Shown piece by piece: positions 40,568-49,941 of a stretch of DNA of 64,000 nt. The DNA is from Burkholderiaceae bacterium (lineage in GTDB: Bacteria; Pseudomonadota; Gammaproteobacteria; Burkholderiales; Burkholderiaceae_C). Within the stretch, counting starts at the first letter, position 1. Every line of letters begins with the position of its first letter. The translations under genes and the position numbers were made by a program. The notes under the pieces were generated by a model. It was not told the DNA's origin and did no database searches. It saw only the letters and a list, made by a program, of their open reading frames with translations. The DNA lies in the NCBI GenBank assembly GCA_004299095.1, contig SCQQ01000074.1:1-64000 (forward strand). The letters run 5' to 3'.

Positions 40568-40601
40568 AAAAAACAAAAGCGCCAGTCGCAGAAACCGGCG
40601 C
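40568..40601 (-). terminator. Intrinsic terminator after tRNA-Asn
   Basis: On the minus strand a 7-bp stem (GCGCCGG / CTGGCGC, one G-T pair) with a nine-base loop is followed by TTTTGTTTTTT. It begins 17 bases after the tRNA CCA end, so it separates the tRNA transcript from hfq. Confidence 0.9.
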
Positions 40602-40617
40602 CCATTCTTGATTTCAT

Positions 40618-40693
40618 TGGCTCCTCGACCAGGGCTCGAACCTGGGACCCACGGATTAACAGTCCGTTGCTCTACCGACTGAGCTATCGAGGA
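40618..40693 (-). tRNA. tRNA-Asn(GTT)
   Basis: 76 bases including an encoded CCA. The acceptor stem pairs TCCTCGA with TCGAGGA; the D arm (GCTC...GAGC), anticodon arm (ACGGA-CTGTTAA-TCCGT, anticodon GTT), five-base variable loop and T arm (CCAGG-TTCGAGC-CCTGG) all fold cleanly. Discriminator base is G. Confidence 0.98.
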
Positions 40694-40704
40694 ATGAGCC
40701 GCGG

Positions 40705-40710
40705 ATTATA
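40705..40710 (-). promoter_or_regulatory. -10 element of the tRNA-Asn promoter
   Basis: A perfect TATAAT on the minus strand lies 11 bases upstream of the mature tRNA 5' end, in the short gap after rlmD. The -35 region is not close to consensus. Confidence 0.65.
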
Positions 40711-40735
40711 GCGGGTGCGCTGCTGTCGACGGCCA

Positions 40736-42217
40736 TCAGCGACCCTCGGACGGCAGCACGGAGACGACCTCCGCGGCAGGATCGAGATCGAACACGGCCA
40801 TGCTTTCCACGTGCGAGGTATGTGGGAACATGTTGACCACGCCCGCGGCCGCGCAGCGGTAGCCGGCGCGATGCACCAGCAACCCCGCATCCCGCGCCAG
40901 CGTGGCCGGGTTGCAGCTTACGTAGACGATGCGCTTGGGCGGCTGCCATGACGAATCGACGGCCGCCGCCACCTCACTGCCCTGCCCGCCTTGCCGCGCG
41001 CGCAAATCGGCCAGTGCCTTGACCAGCGCGAATGCGCCTTCGCGCGGCGGGTCGATCAGCCAGCGGACGGCAGTGCCGTCGCGCAGCAATTGTTCCGGCG
41101 TCATTTCAAACAGATTGCGCACGGCAAACGTGCAGTCGGCCAATGGTTCGCGGCGCCCCGCGACATTCTGGTTAGCTTCGTAGTTCTGACGCGCTCGCGC
41201 CACCAGCGCCGCACTGCCTTCGATCCCGAACACTTCGCCGGCACGCGTGGCCATGGGCAGACTGAAGTTACCGATGCCGCAGAACCAGTCGATCACGCGC
41301 TCCTGGCGCGTGGCTTCCAAAAGGCGCATAGCGCGCGCCACCAACACTCGGTTGATGGCGGCGTTGACCTGAGTGAAATCGGTGGGCCGAAAACGCAGCG
41401 TCACGCCGAATTCGGGCAAGGTGTAGGACAGGCTGTCATCGCCCGGCACCAGCGGATGGGCGCTGTCGGGGCCGCTGGGCTGCAGCCACCAATGCACGTC
41501 GTGCGCGCGGCCGAAATCGAGCAGCTTCTGCCGGTCACCCCCGGATAACGGCTCCAGATGGCGCAGCACCAGCGCCGCCGTGTCCTCGCCGCAGGCCAGC
41601 TCGATTTGCGGACAGGTGTTGCGCGCGTCCATGCTGCCGATCAGCGCGCGCAGCGGCAGCAGCATGGCGCTGACCTTGGCTGGCAGGATGGAGCACTCGC
41701 GCATGTCGGCCACGTAGCGGCTGTTGCGTTCGTGGAAACCCACCAGCACCGTGCCTTTTTTCAGAACATTGCGCACCGACAGGCGCGCGCGCAAGCGGTA
41801 GTTCCACGTTGGGCCATGGATCGGCCGCAGGATCATGTCCGGCTTGACTTTGCCGAGGTGCCAGAGCTGGTCTTCGAGCGCACGCTGCTTCACTGCCACT
41901 TGCGCAGCCGCGTCCAGGTGCTGCAGTGTGCAGCCGCCACAAGCGCCGGCATGCAGGCCAAAGTGCGGGCAGCGCGGCTCGACCCGCTGGCTGGACGCCT
42001 GCCCCAACTCCTCGATGCGCGCGGCTTCCCAGTTGTTTTTCTTGCGGTAGACGTTCGCGGTAACGCACTCGCCCAGCAAGGCGCCTTCGATGAAGACGAC
42101 CTTGCCGTCGGCTCGCCGCGCCACGCCCTTGTCCATGTCCATGGCGGCAACTTGCAGCCATTCCGCACTGGGGCGCGCGGTCGGTGTGTCCGCCGCAAGG
42201 GAATCGTCAGCAGCCAT
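40736..42217 (-). CDS. rlmD: 23S rRNA (uracil-5-)-methyltransferase RlmD
   Basis: Makes m5U1939 in 23S rRNA (E. coli numbering). 493 residues. An N-terminal TRAM-like domain is followed by the iron-sulfur cluster cysteines in [19 protein letters not shown] and DMRECSI, and a SAM-binding domain with [14 protein letters not shown]. The catalytic cysteine lies in [16 protein letters not shown] 42217 starts the family-like region. It follows nlpD by 127 bases, in the position where rpoS would normally separate the two. Confidence 0.95.
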   Translation of the reverse strand: MAADDSLAADTPTARPSAEWLQVAAMDMDKGVARRADGKVVFIEGALLGECVTANVYRKKNNWEAARIEELGQASSQRVEPRCPHFGLHAGACGGCTLQHLDAAAQVAVKQRALEDQLWHLGKVKPDMILRPIHGPTWNYRLRARLSVRNVLKKGTVLVGFHERNSRYVADMRECSILPAKVSAMLLPLRALIGSMDARNTCPQIELACGEDTAALVLRHLEPLSGGDRQKLLDFGRAHDVHWWLQPSGPDSAHPLVPGDDSLSYTLPEFGVTLRFRPTDFTQVNAAINRVLVARAMRLLEATRQERVIDWFCGIGNFSLPMATRAGEVFGIEGSAALVARARQNYEANQNVAGRREPLADCTFAVRNLFEMTPEQLLRDGTAVRWLIDPPREGAFALVKALADLRARQGGQGSEVAAAVDSSWQPPKRIVYVSCNPATLARDAGLLVHRAGYRCAAAGVVNMFPHTSHVESMAVFDLDPAAEVVSVLPSEGR

Positions 42218-42344
42218 GGGGATGGATAGTGTCAACCAACAGGAAATGCACGCCGTTGCAATGCACGACGCATGACCAAGACGGCCTGCCCGCCATCATG
42301 AACGGCACCCGGCCATCAAGCAGGCGCCCAGCTCAAATCACGCC
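42218..42344. other. nlpD-rlmD gap where rpoS is expected
   Basis: 127 bases between the nlpD stop and the rlmD start. In many Burkholderiales this interval contains the ~1-kb rpoS gene. Here no sigma-factor sequence or fragment is visible on either strand. Confidence 0.7.
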
Positions 42345-43148
42345 TCAGCGCGGGGGCAAATAGCTGAGCGGATCGACCGGTTTGCCCGAGCGGCGAACCT
42401 CGAAGTGGAGCTTTACGCGATCAGCGTCGCTGGAGCCCATTTCCGCGATCTTCTGGCCTTTCTTGACTTCCTGGTCCTCTTTCACGAGCAGCTTCTGGTT
42501 GTGCGCATAAGCCGTCAGGAACGTGTCGTTGTGCTTGATGATGACCAGGTTGCCGTAGCCGCGCACGCCCGATCCCACATAGATCACGCGCCCGCCGGCT
42601 GCCGCCACCACCGGTTCGCCCGCCTTGCCGGCAATATCGATGCCTTTGTTGGTCGCGCCGTCGAATTTGGTGATGACCTGGCCTTGCGCCGGCCAGATCA
42701 ACTGGATGCTGCTTGCCGCAGCGCCAGCCACCGGCGCCGGTTCGGGCTGGGATGCCGGCGCTGCAGCGGCCACGCCCGGCGTCGTTTGAACCGCTACCGG
42801 TGCGCCCGTCGGCGCACCACCCTCCGGCGGCACGACGCGCAGCACTTGCCCAACCTCGATCACGTTCGGATTGCTCAGGTTGTTCCAGGCAACGATGTTG
42901 TGCCACGACTGGCCGTTGTTGCTGGCAATCCGGTAGAGCGTATCACCGGGTTGCACCGTGTAATAGCCCGGTTTCCCGGCGTTTTCGGCACCCGGCAGCG
43001 TGGCCGGATTGACTTGGCCCGCGGACGCGGAGCCGACCACGCCACTGTCGCTCACGGGTGCGCGGTGGGTTGACGTGGTGGAACAACCCGCCACCAGCAA
43101 TGCCGCCAAAACGATGCCGAACCCAGTCGTGCGAAGCGAAAACTGCAT
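42345..43148 (-). CDS. nlpD: NlpD-type LysM/M23 lipoprotein
   Basis: 267 residues. A lipoprotein signal peptide ends at LLVAGC (lipidated C22). A LysM peptidoglycan-binding domain covers about 61-107 (YYTVQPGDTLYRIASNN), then a Pro/Ala linker and a C-terminal LytM/M23 domain (about 160-265). That domain has NKGIDIAG where active peptidases have a metal-ligand histidine, as in E. coli NlpD, so it should activate an amidase (AmiC) rather than cut peptidoglycan itself. ATG 43148 is preceded by AGGAAAG. It follows pcm by 26 bases. Confidence 0.93.
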   Translation of the reverse strand: MQFSLRTTGFGIVLAALLVAGCSTTSTHRAPVSDSGVVGSASAGQVNPATLPGAENAGKPGYYTVQPGDTLYRIASNNGQSWHNIVAWNNLSNPNVIEVGQVLRVVPPEGGAPTGAPVAVQTTPGVAAAAPASQPEPAPVAGAAASSIQLIWPAQGQVITKFDGATNKGIDIAGKAGEPVVAAAGGRVIYVGSGVRGYGNLVIIKHNDTFLTAYAHNQKLLVKEDQEVKKGQKIAEMGSSDADRVKLHFEVRRSGKPVDPLSYLPPR

Positions 43149-43174
43149 GAATTCTTTCCTGAGAGAGCCCCTGA

Positions 43175-43990
43175 TCAGGCCTTGCCGGATTTTAAAGGGA
43201 CAAAGTTGACGGTTTCGAGGGCGCGCCGCGCGATTCCAGCACGTGACTTGTCGACCACCATCAGCACCTGTTCCGTGCCGCTCGACACGGGCGCCACGAT
43301 GCGGCCACCATAGGCCAGTTGATCGATCCAGGCTTCCGGCACCTGCTCGCCGCCCGCGGCGGCAATGATGGCGGCATACGGCGCGCCGTCCGGATAGCCC
43401 TTCATGCCGTCGCCAAAGATGAGACGCACGTTGGCCACCCGCAGCGGCCGCAAATTGATGCGGGCGCGCTCATGCAGCGCGCGCAGGCGCTCGATGCTGT
43501 AGACCTCGCTGGCCACCTGCGCCAGCACCAGCGCTTGGTAACCGCAACCGGTGCCGATATCCAGCACGCGGCCAACCCGGCCGGTGGCATCGCGCGGCAA
43601 ACCCCGGATCAGCAACTCGACCATGCGCGCGATCACGCCCGGCTTGGAAATCGTCTGGCCAAGGCCGATCGGCAAGGCCGTGTCTTCGTAGGCCTGCGAC
43701 GCCAGCGCCGTATCGACGAACTGGCGCCGATCCACCGCTCCGAAAGCGCGCAGCACCTGCGCATCCTTGATCCCCTGGACCGCCAGCAGCTCGACCATGC
43801 GCGCCCGCGCCGGGATCGGGTCTTGGTCGATATCGGGCTTGGCGAGGTCGTGGCGCCCGCCGGCGCCCTGCCATTTGGTCGGCACCCCGCTTGCCCGTGC
43901 CGCTGCTTTGCGCGCAGTCACCGGAACAAGCGGCGCACGGCTGGAATTGATGTGCGCCGGGAAATGCGGCCGCTTCGGCGCTTGGGCCAT
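43175..43990 (-). CDS. pcm: Protein-L-isoaspartate O-methyltransferase
   Basis: SAM-dependent repair methyltransferase for isoaspartyl residues in aged proteins. 271 residues: ~60 extra basic N-terminal residues (KRPHFPAHINSSR), then the catalytic fold with VDTALASQAYEDTALPIGLGQTIS (quoted in part), LDIGTGCGYQALVLAQ as SAM motif I, and EVYSIERL. ATG 43990 overlaps the surE stop by one base (TGATG). The longer frame upstream lies inside surE and is discarded. Member of surE-pcm-nlpD. Confidence 0.94.
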   Translation of the reverse strand: MAQAPKRPHFPAHINSSRAPLVPVTARKAAARASGVPTKWQGAGGRHDLAKPDIDQDPIPARARMVELLAVQGIKDAQVLRAFGAVDRRQFVDTALASQAYEDTALPIGLGQTISKPGVIARMVELLIRGLPRDATGRVGRVLDIGTGCGYQALVLAQVASEVYSIERLRALHERARINLRPLRVANVRLIFGDGMKGYPDGAPYAAIIAAAGGEQVPEAWIDQLAYGGRIVAPVSSGTEQVLMVVDKSRAGIARRALETVNFVPLKSGKA

Positions 43991-44760
43991 CAACCCGCCG
44001 CGCTGGTCAGGATGCGGCCGAGTCCCTGCGACCAGTAGGTCAGCGCGCCATGGTCGGTCAAATCGATGGTCAACGGCGTAAGCGCCAGGTGGCCGTTGGC
44101 CGTGGCGTGGAAATCCGTGCCCTCGCTCGCATCCAGCGCCGCGCCGGCGCCGCCAATCCAGTACATGGTCTCGCCGCGCGGGCTTTGCATGGTGATGGCC
44201 TTCTGCGCCGAATGACGGCGCCCCAGTCGGCACACCTTCGGCGGTTTCAACTCGGCTTCGGGCAAATTCGGGATGTTGACGTTGAGCAGCCATGGCTTGC
44301 CCGCTTCCGCCCCGAAAGAGCCGATGCGCCGCACCAGATCCGAACCGACGCGGGCAGCGTCGTCCAGATAGCCCCAGCCTTTTTCCACTTGCGAGAAAGC
44401 GATGGCTGGAATGCCGAACAGATAGCCTTCCATGGCGGCGCCCACGGTGCCGGAATACACCGTGTCGTCGCCCATGTTGGCGCCGTTGTTGATACCGGAA
44501 ACCACCAGATCGGGTTGATACCCGAGCAACCCAGTGAGCGCGATGTGCACGCAATCGGCCGGCGTACCGTTGACATAGCGGAAGCCGTTGGCGGCGCGGC
44601 GCACGTACAGCGGCGAATCGAGCGTGAGCGCGTTGGAGCGCGCGCTGTTGTTGTGCTCCGGCGCGATCACCTCCACCTCGGCGAACGCCGCCAGTGCGTC
44701 ATGCAGCGCCACGATGCCGGGGGCCTGGAAACCGTCGTCGTTGCAAAGGAGGATTTTCAT
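43990..44760 (-). CDS. surE: 5'/3'-nucleotidase SurE
   Basis: Metal-dependent phosphatase of nucleoside monophosphates and short polyphosphates, linked to stationary-phase survival. 256 residues. The divalent-metal site is visible: D8/D9 in [13 protein letters not shown], the serine in [11 protein letters not shown], and the asparagine in [26 protein letters not shown] 44760 follows AGGAGG-like bases and matches the family start [10 protein letters not shown]. It begins the surE-pcm-nlpD run and diverges from the quinone oxidoreductase gene. Confidence 0.96.
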   Translation of the reverse strand: MKILLCNDDGFQAPGIVALHDALAAFAEVEVIAPEHNNSARSNALTLDSPLYVRRAANGFRYVNGTPADCVHIALTGLLGYQPDLVVSGINNGANMGDDTVYSGTVGAAMEGYLFGIPAIAFSQVEKGWGYLDDAARVGSDLVRRIGSFGAEAGKPWLLNVNIPNLPEAELKPPKVCRLGRRHSAQKAITMQSPRGETMYWIGGAGAALDASEGTDFHATANGHLALTPLTIDLTDHGALTYWSQGLGRILTSAAG

Positions 44761-44961
44761 GGAGGGACCGCAGAAGCGAGGCCAATTGTAGGCAAGTCGA
44801 ATCGCCCTCTGACGCCCATCCGATTCGAGCGCCGACGGCGTCGAGCGGCGCGCAATAATGCCTCTTGTGCCACTGCGGTGCGGCGATTCCGCACCGTGTT
44901 GCCGCACTCGCGACGGCACACCCGTTGCCGCCCACTCTCACCATTGATCAAAGGATTCGCC

Positions 44962-45942
44962 ATGCACGCCTGGCTATGTGAACAAACCACCGGAGTCGAC
45001 GACCTGGCCTGGAAAGAACTGCCGACGCCCGAGCCCGGGCCCAAGGACGTGCGCATCCGCGTGCAGGCCGCGAGCCTCAATTTCCCCGATGTGCTGATCG
45101 TCCAGGGCAAGTACCAGACCAAGCCCGAGCTGCCGTTCGTGCCGGGCGCCGAATTTGCTGGCCTGGTCGAGGCCGTCGGCACCGACGTGAAACATCTGCA
45201 CGTCGGCCAAAAAGTGGCTTGCGTGGGCGCCACCGGCGGTTTCGCCACGCACGCCATCGCGCCGGCCGCCCTGTGCGTGCCGCTGCCCGAGAGCTTTCCA
45301 GCGACCGAAGCGGCCGCGTTCACGATGATTTACGGCACCAGCCACCATGCCTTGCTCGATCGCGGTCAATTGAAAGCCGGCGAGACACTGCTGGTGCTGG
45401 GTGCCGCCGGCGGCGTCGGCACCGCGGCCGTGCAGATCGGCAAGGCGGTGGGCGCGACCGTGATTGCGGCGGCGTCCACGGACGAAAAGTGCGCCTACTG
45501 CACGCAGCAGGGCGCAGACCACACCATCAACTACAGCCGCGAGGACTTGCGCGATCGCTTGAAGGAAATCACCCACGGCGCCGGGCCTGACGTGATTTAC
45601 GACCCGGTGGGCGGCCCATACACCGAGCCGGCGTTCCGCTCCATTGCCTGGCGTGGGCGCTTGCTGGTGATCGGCTTTGCCGCGGGCGAGATCCCGGCGC
45701 TGCGCCTCAATCTGGCGCTCGTGAAGGGCGCGAGCATCGTGGGCGTGTTCTGGGGCCGCTTTGCACAAAGCGAGCCCAAGGCCAACGCCGCCATGATGGA
45801 AGAGCTGGTGCGCTGGCACGCCGCCGGAAAAATTAAGCCGCGCCTGGACCGGACAATGCCCATGAGTGGGTTGAAAGCCGCCTACGCCGCCATGACGTTG
45901 CGCACCATCAAGGGCAAGCTGGTGCTGGTCAATCCGGATTGA
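44962..45942 (+). CDS. NADPH:quinone oxidoreductase-family (MDR) protein
   Basis: 326 residues, zinc-free medium-chain dehydrogenase/reductase. GroES-like N-terminal domain with SLNFPDVLIVQGKYQTKPELPFVPGAEFAG, then a Rossmann domain with LGAAGGVGTAAVQIGKAVGA. Zinc-ligand positions of alcohol dehydrogenases are absent, which fits the quinone-oxidoreductase/Tdr subgroup. ATG 44962 follows AAAGGA. Substrate is unknown; a quinone or enoyl-type acceptor is inferred from the family. Stands alone, divergent from surE. Confidence 0.88.
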   Translation: MHAWLCEQTTGVDDLAWKELPTPEPGPKDVRIRVQAASLNFPDVLIVQGKYQTKPELPFVPGAEFAGLVEAVGTDVKHLHVGQKVACVGATGGFATHAIAPAALCVPLPESFPATEAAAFTMIYGTSHHALLDRGQLKAGETLLVLGAAGGVGTAAVQIGKAVGATVIAAASTDEKCAYCTQQGADHTINYSREDLRDRLKEITHGAGPDVIYDPVGGPYTEPAFRSIAWRGRLLVIGFAAGEIPALRLNLALVKGASIVGVFWGRFAQSEPKANAAMMEELVRWHAAGKIKPRLDRTMPMSGLKAAYAAMTLRTIKGKLVLVNPD

Positions 45943-46093
45943 CGGGCCGCAACGGGCCAGCAGCGGCCTTGAAAGCTGCTGCCCTCCGGGGGCCGCAGCG
46001 GACACCGCCCTTTGTTTTCGGCGCAGCGGCCTTACATGGATTCCATGGCTCCGCGCCCATGCGTGCGCAGGGTCGAAAGGACGAGGTGAGACG

Positions 46094-46486
46094 ATGACGA
46101 CCACAGTACCCAGCAAGAACGTTTTCATCAAACGCGCGTACACGCCGGCTGCGCCGGACGACGGCGTGCGCATCCTGATCGACCGCCTGTGGCCGCGCGG
46201 CATCAAGAAGGAGGCCCTGGCGCTTTCAGAGTGGGAAAAGGAGCTGGCGCCGAGCAACGAATTGCGCCAATGGTTTGGTCACGAACCCGCCAAGTGGGAG
46301 GAGTTCCGGCGCCGCTATGCCGCCGAACTGCGCGACCACGGCAAGGAAGCGTTCAAGACGCTGCACGCCAAGGCGCAAGCCGGTGTCGTCACCCTCGTTT
46401 TCGGCGCACACAACGAGCTGCAAAACAACGCCGTGGCGATGCGCGAATTTCTGCTCAACCCGAAAGGGCTGGACGCCACGTATTGA
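46094..46486 (+). CDS. DUF488 family protein (YeaO-like)
   Basis: 130 residues. The family pattern is clear: VFIKRAYTPAAPDDGVRILIDRLWPRGIKKE followed by ALSEWEKELAPSNELRQWFGH and VVTLVFGAHNELQNNAVAM (each quoted in part). The conserved arginines and the RLWPRG motif suggest a nucleotide- or phosphate-binding pocket, but no activity is established. ATG 46094 follows GAGGTGAG at good spacing. It is 36 bases upstream of the AhpD-like gene and probably co-transcribed with it. Confidence 0.85.
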   Translation: MTTTVPSKNVFIKRAYTPAAPDDGVRILIDRLWPRGIKKEALALSEWEKELAPSNELRQWFGHEPAKWEEFRRRYAAELRDHGKEAFKTLHAKAQAGVVTLVFGAHNELQNNAVAMREFLLNPKGLDATY

Positions 46487-46522
46487 TCCGGCACGGCCAA
46501 CTGACAAAGGAATCAATCCACC

Positions 46523-46879
46523 ATGGACCATAAACCGATGTTTCCACCTCCCAGCGCGGAATCCGCGCGCAAGCGGCGCGAGCTGGCGCCCAAGCCATTG
46601 GAGGCGTTCAAGGCCTTCAGCGCCGCCGTATTTGCTGACGGCGCGCTGCCAGTCAAGACCAAGCAACTGATCGCCGTCGCGGTCGCGCACACCACGCAAT
46701 GCCCGTATTGCATCCGCGGCCACACCGAAGGCGCGCTAAAGGCCGGCGCCACGGAAGCTGAAATCATGGAAGCGATCTGGGTCGCCGCCGAGATGCGCGC
46801 GGGCGGCGCCTACGCGCACTCGAACCTGGCGCTGGAAGTCATGGCGGACCAAGAAGCCAAAGCCGCTACAACCAAATAG
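46523..46879 (+). CDS. AhpD-like carboxymuconolactone decarboxylase family protein
   Basis: 118 residues. The AhpD-core CxxC motif is in TTQCPYCIRGHTEGAL with the downstream histidine in the expected place, so a peroxidase/thiol-reductase activity is more likely than lactone decarboxylation. Upstream residues (KPLEAFKAFSAAVFADGALPVKTKQLIAVAVAH, quoted in part) match the family. ATG 46523 has an AAGGAA site about eleven bases upstream. It follows DUF488 and converges on parC. Confidence 0.88.
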   Translation: MDHKPMFPPPSAESARKRRELAPKPLEAFKAFSAAVFADGALPVKTKQLIAVAVAHTTQCPYCIRGHTEGALKAGATEAEIMEAIWVAAEMRAGGAYAHSNLALEVMADQEAKAATTK

Positions 46880-46950
46880 CGACAACCAAGGTGTGCTCGC
46901 CGCCGTGCCCGCAGAAACGCGGAGGACGGCGTAGCGATGCGCCAGTGCAT

Positions 46951-49371
46951 TCAGCCGATCCGCTCGATCCGCTCCGGCTTGAATCCAAGCCGGAGCTTCT
47001 TGCCCTTGCGCGCGCGCGCAGCGCGCAGACCGCTGATGGCCGCACCGTCCAGTTCGCGCGTGCGCAACGCACCGCTGCGATCGAGTCCCGAAATGCGCAC
47101 CCGGTTCGTGCAAGCTGCGGCGCCCACCAGTTCGTCCTTGTCGTCCAGGCTCATCAGCTTCAAGCCGCGGCCGCCGTTGCCCATGCGCCGGAGCTCCGCC
47201 AGATCGAAGCACAGCGCGTGGCCTTGGACTGACAGGCAAACGACCTGAGTCGCAGGCACGGCCGATCCCACAGCGCCGCCATCCACCCGTGATGGCCGAC
47301 AAACCGATTCACCCTTTTCCACGCTCAGGAACGTTTTGCCCGCCTTGAGGCGCGACGCCATGTCACCCGCCTGCGCAATGAAGCCATAGCCGCCTGAACC
47401 GGACAGCAGCAACGTGACATCCGCAGGGCCGGCAAAGAAATGCGCGGCGCGGGTACCCGCTTCCAGTTCGATCAGCGTGGTGATGGGTTGCCCATCGCCG
47501 CGCCCGCCCGGCAGACTGGCAACTGGCACGCTGTAGACGCGGCCCGTGGTGCCGAGAACCAGCAGAGTATCGACGCTGCGGCACTCGAAGGTGCCGTACA
47601 GGCCATCGCCCGGCTTGAACGCAAACACCGCCGGGTCGTGTCCCTGCCCCTGGCGCACGCGCACCCAGCCCTGTTCGCTCACCACCACCGTGACCGGCTC
47701 ATCGACGACGCGGACTTCGGTCGTGGTCTTCTCCTCGGCCTGGATCAAGGTGCGGCGCGGATCGGCGTAGTCCTTGGCGTCAGCCTTGATTTCGCTCACC
47801 ATCAGGTCGCGTAACGCGCGCTCGTCGCCCAGGATGCGTTCCAGTTCGCTCTGCCGGGTGCGCAACTCGGCCAGTTCCTGCCCGATCTTGATGGCTTCCA
47901 ACCGCGCCAGCTGGCGCAAGCGCAGGTCGAGGATATCGTCGGCCTGCCGTTCGCTCAAACGGAAACGCGCAATCAACGCGGCCTTGGGCTCGTCGCTGGT
48001 GCGGATGATCGCAATCACTTCGTCGATGTTCAGCAGGACCAGCTCGCGCCCTTCCAGGATGTGGATGCGATCCAACACCTTCTCCAGCCGATGGCGGCTG
48101 CGGCGCAGCACTGTGACTTGGCGGAACGCAATCCACTCCTGCAGCAACTGGCGCAGGTTTTTCTGCACCGGCTTGCCGTCCAGCCCCACGCCCGTGAGGT
48201 TGATCGGCGCCGACGTTTCCAGGCTGGTGTGCGCGAGCAGCGTGTTGATCAGCTCCTCCTGGCTCACCGCGCGGCTCTTGGGCTCGAACACGATGCGCAC
48301 GGCCGCGTCCTTGCTCGACTCGTCACGCACGCCGTCCAACACCGATAGCACCGAAGCTTTCAACTGCAACTGGTCCTGTGTGAGCGCTTTCTTGCCCGGC
48401 CTGACCTTGGGGTTGGTGGCTTCCTCGATCTGCTCCAGCACGCTGTGCGCCGAAGCGCCGGGCGGCAATTCGGTCACCACCAGTTGCCACTGTCCGCGCG
48501 CGAGGTCCTCGATCTTCCAGCGCGCCCGCACGCGCAGCGTGCCGCGGCCCTGGTCGTAGGCGTGCGCGATGTCGTCCGCCGAGCTGATGATCTGGCCGCC
48601 GCCGGGGTAATCCGGACCCGGCAGCAGCGCCAGCAGTTCACCTTCAGGTAAATCGGGCTTCTTGATCAGCGCGATACACGCGTGCGCCACTTCGCCCAGG
48701 TTGTGACTGGGAATCTCGGTCGCCAGCCCCACGGCGATACCGCTGGCGCCATTCAGCAGCGAAAACGGCAAGCGCGCCGGCAACTGCCGCGGCTCCTCGG
48801 TGCTGCCGTCGTAATTGGCCACGAAATCGACCGTGCCCTCGTCGATTTCATCCAGCAGCAGATGCGTGATCTTGGCCAGCCGCGCTTCGGTGTAGCGCAT
48901 GGCCGCCGCGCCGTCGCCGTCCAGACTGCCGAAGTTGCCGTGCCCATCGACCAGCGGATAGCGCTGGCTGAAGCCTTGCGCCATGCGCACCAGCGCATCG
49001 TACGCCGCCTGGTCGCCGTGCGGGTGGAAGCGGCCGAGCACGTCGCCCACCACACGCGCGCTTTTCACCGGCTTGGCAGGCACGTTCCCGTGCGCGCCGC
49101 CCCAGTCCAACCCCATGCGCTGCATGGCGTACAGGATGCGGCGCTGCACCGGCTTCTGGCCGTCGGCCACGTCGGGCAGCGCGCGGCCCTTGACCACGCT
49201 GAGCGCGTATTCGAGGTAGGCGTGCTGGGCGTATTCCGCGAGCGCCAGTGCATCGCCGGGGCCGTCGCCGCCATCGCCCCCGCTGCTGCCGGAGTCGCCG
49301 CCGCGCCCACCATTTCCGGCACCGCCCGTCGGGGGCATGGCGTTCCAATTCAAATCGATCTGTTCACTCAT
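46951..49371 (-). CDS. parC: DNA topoisomerase IV subunit A
   Basis: 806 residues. Decatenates daughter chromosomes together with ParE. The catalytic tyrosine is Y160 in [11 protein letters not shown]; the quinolone-determining segment reads [13 protein letters not shown], with Q121 at the position equivalent to E. coli Ser80, which appears usual for betaproteobacterial ParC. Winged-helix, tower and coiled-coil regions follow, then beta-pinwheel blades ([19 protein letters not shown] and later repeats). Residues 17-40 form an unusual Gly/Asp/Ser run absent from E. coli ParC. ATG 49371 gives the family N-terminus. Confidence 0.97.
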   Translation of the reverse strand: MSEQIDLNWNAMPPTGGAGNGGRGGDSGSSGGDGGDGPGDALALAEYAQHAYLEYALSVVKGRALPDVADGQKPVQRRILYAMQRMGLDWGGAHGNVPAKPVKSARVVGDVLGRFHPHGDQAAYDALVRMAQGFSQRYPLVDGHGNFGSLDGDGAAAMRYTEARLAKITHLLLDEIDEGTVDFVANYDGSTEEPRQLPARLPFSLLNGASGIAVGLATEIPSHNLGEVAHACIALIKKPDLPEGELLALLPGPDYPGGGQIISSADDIAHAYDQGRGTLRVRARWKIEDLARGQWQLVVTELPPGASAHSVLEQIEEATNPKVRPGKKALTQDQLQLKASVLSVLDGVRDESSKDAAVRIVFEPKSRAVSQEELINTLLAHTSLETSAPINLTGVGLDGKPVQKNLRQLLQEWIAFRQVTVLRRSRHRLEKVLDRIHILEGRELVLLNIDEVIAIIRTSDEPKAALIARFRLSERQADDILDLRLRQLARLEAIKIGQELAELRTRQSELERILGDERALRDLMVSEIKADAKDYADPRRTLIQAEEKTTTEVRVVDEPVTVVVSEQGWVRVRQGQGHDPAVFAFKPGDGLYGTFECRSVDTLLVLGTTGRVYSVPVASLPGGRGDGQPITTLIELEAGTRAAHFFAGPADVTLLLSGSGGYGFIAQAGDMASRLKAGKTFLSVEKGESVCRPSRVDGGAVGSAVPATQVVCLSVQGHALCFDLAELRRMGNGGRGLKLMSLDDKDELVGAAACTNRVRISGLDRSGALRTRELDGAAISGLRAARARKGKKLRLGFKPERIERIG
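46971..46996 (+). terminator. Strong hairpin inside the 3' end of parC, candidate terminator
   Basis: An 11-bp perfect stem (GCTCCGGCTTG / CAAGCCGGAGC) with a four-base loop lies 92 bases after the plus-strand AhpD-like gene and within the last codons of the convergent parC. The trailing TTCTTG is a poor T-tract, so termination on the plus strand is possible but unproven. Confidence 0.4.
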
Positions 49372-49577
49372 AAATAAATCATCCAATGGGCAAACGCTGA
49401 GACTCCGCATATCGCCAACGTCCGTCGTGCCCGCATCTCACATCACAGCGCCGACTCACAGCCACGCCGCGATCCGGTCCCAACGTTTGTCTCGCACCCT
49501 CACGAAGCGACAGCACCCGCCGGACGGCCCGGCACGCGGATCGCCGATCCGCATCCGCCAAAATGATGCGCCGATGG

Positions 49578-49921
49578 TCACGCGACCTGCGCCAGATAGC
49601 GCGCGGGCGTGCCCATCGGAATGCCACGCCAGTCGCCCAGCGCCGGCAATCGGCGTCGCTGCGCACGCGGGTGCTTGCCCGTGCCGCGAGCGCCAGAAAC
49701 GGATCGTCGTCGGCATCGCGGCAGGCGCCGTGCGCGGCGAGGGGATCACTCGGTTTCACGGAGGCGAAGACGGCACGCGCACGAATCAGCGCTGGGATCG
49801 CAGCGCGTCGCAGCGGTGTTGCGAACCGGTCGAGTGTCGCCTGCATGAGCAGGGCGTCCAGTCCCGCAATGGATCGATCGCAAACCACCAGCGCGCCCAT
49901 CGTCGACGTACGGTCAAACAC
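49578..49921 (-). pseudogene. PIN-domain ribonuclease/toxin-like gene, frameshifted
   Basis: Read from GTG 49921, the frame gives VFDRTSTMGALVV, like the FDTS start of PIN domains, and later ACRDADDDPFLALAARAS and RSDAD, the conserved acidic motifs of the family. The expected ending is present but in another frame: after about 49650 the shifted frame reads LPALGDWRGIPMGTPARYLA and then stops at 49578. A single missing T near 49648-49651 explains the shift. The product would be ~114 residues, about 25-30 shorter than usual, so part of the middle is also lost. No antitoxin gene adjoins. It begins 21 bases after parE. Confidence 0.65.
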
Positions 49922-49941
49922 GTGCTTGACTCAAGTGGGTC

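Noticed and set aside
43991-44554. N-terminal extension of pcm
   Set aside because: This part lies inside surE in another frame. MAQAPKR at 43990 with a TGATG junction is the sensible start.
45943-46093. GC-rich inverted repeat between the quinone oxidoreductase and DUF488 genes
   Set aside because: The arms pair imperfectly and there is no following T-tract.
49000-49020. ParC Gln121 as a quinolone-resistance change
   Set aside because: Gln at the Ser80-equivalent position appears usual for betaproteobacterial ParC, so it is not evidence of acquired resistance.
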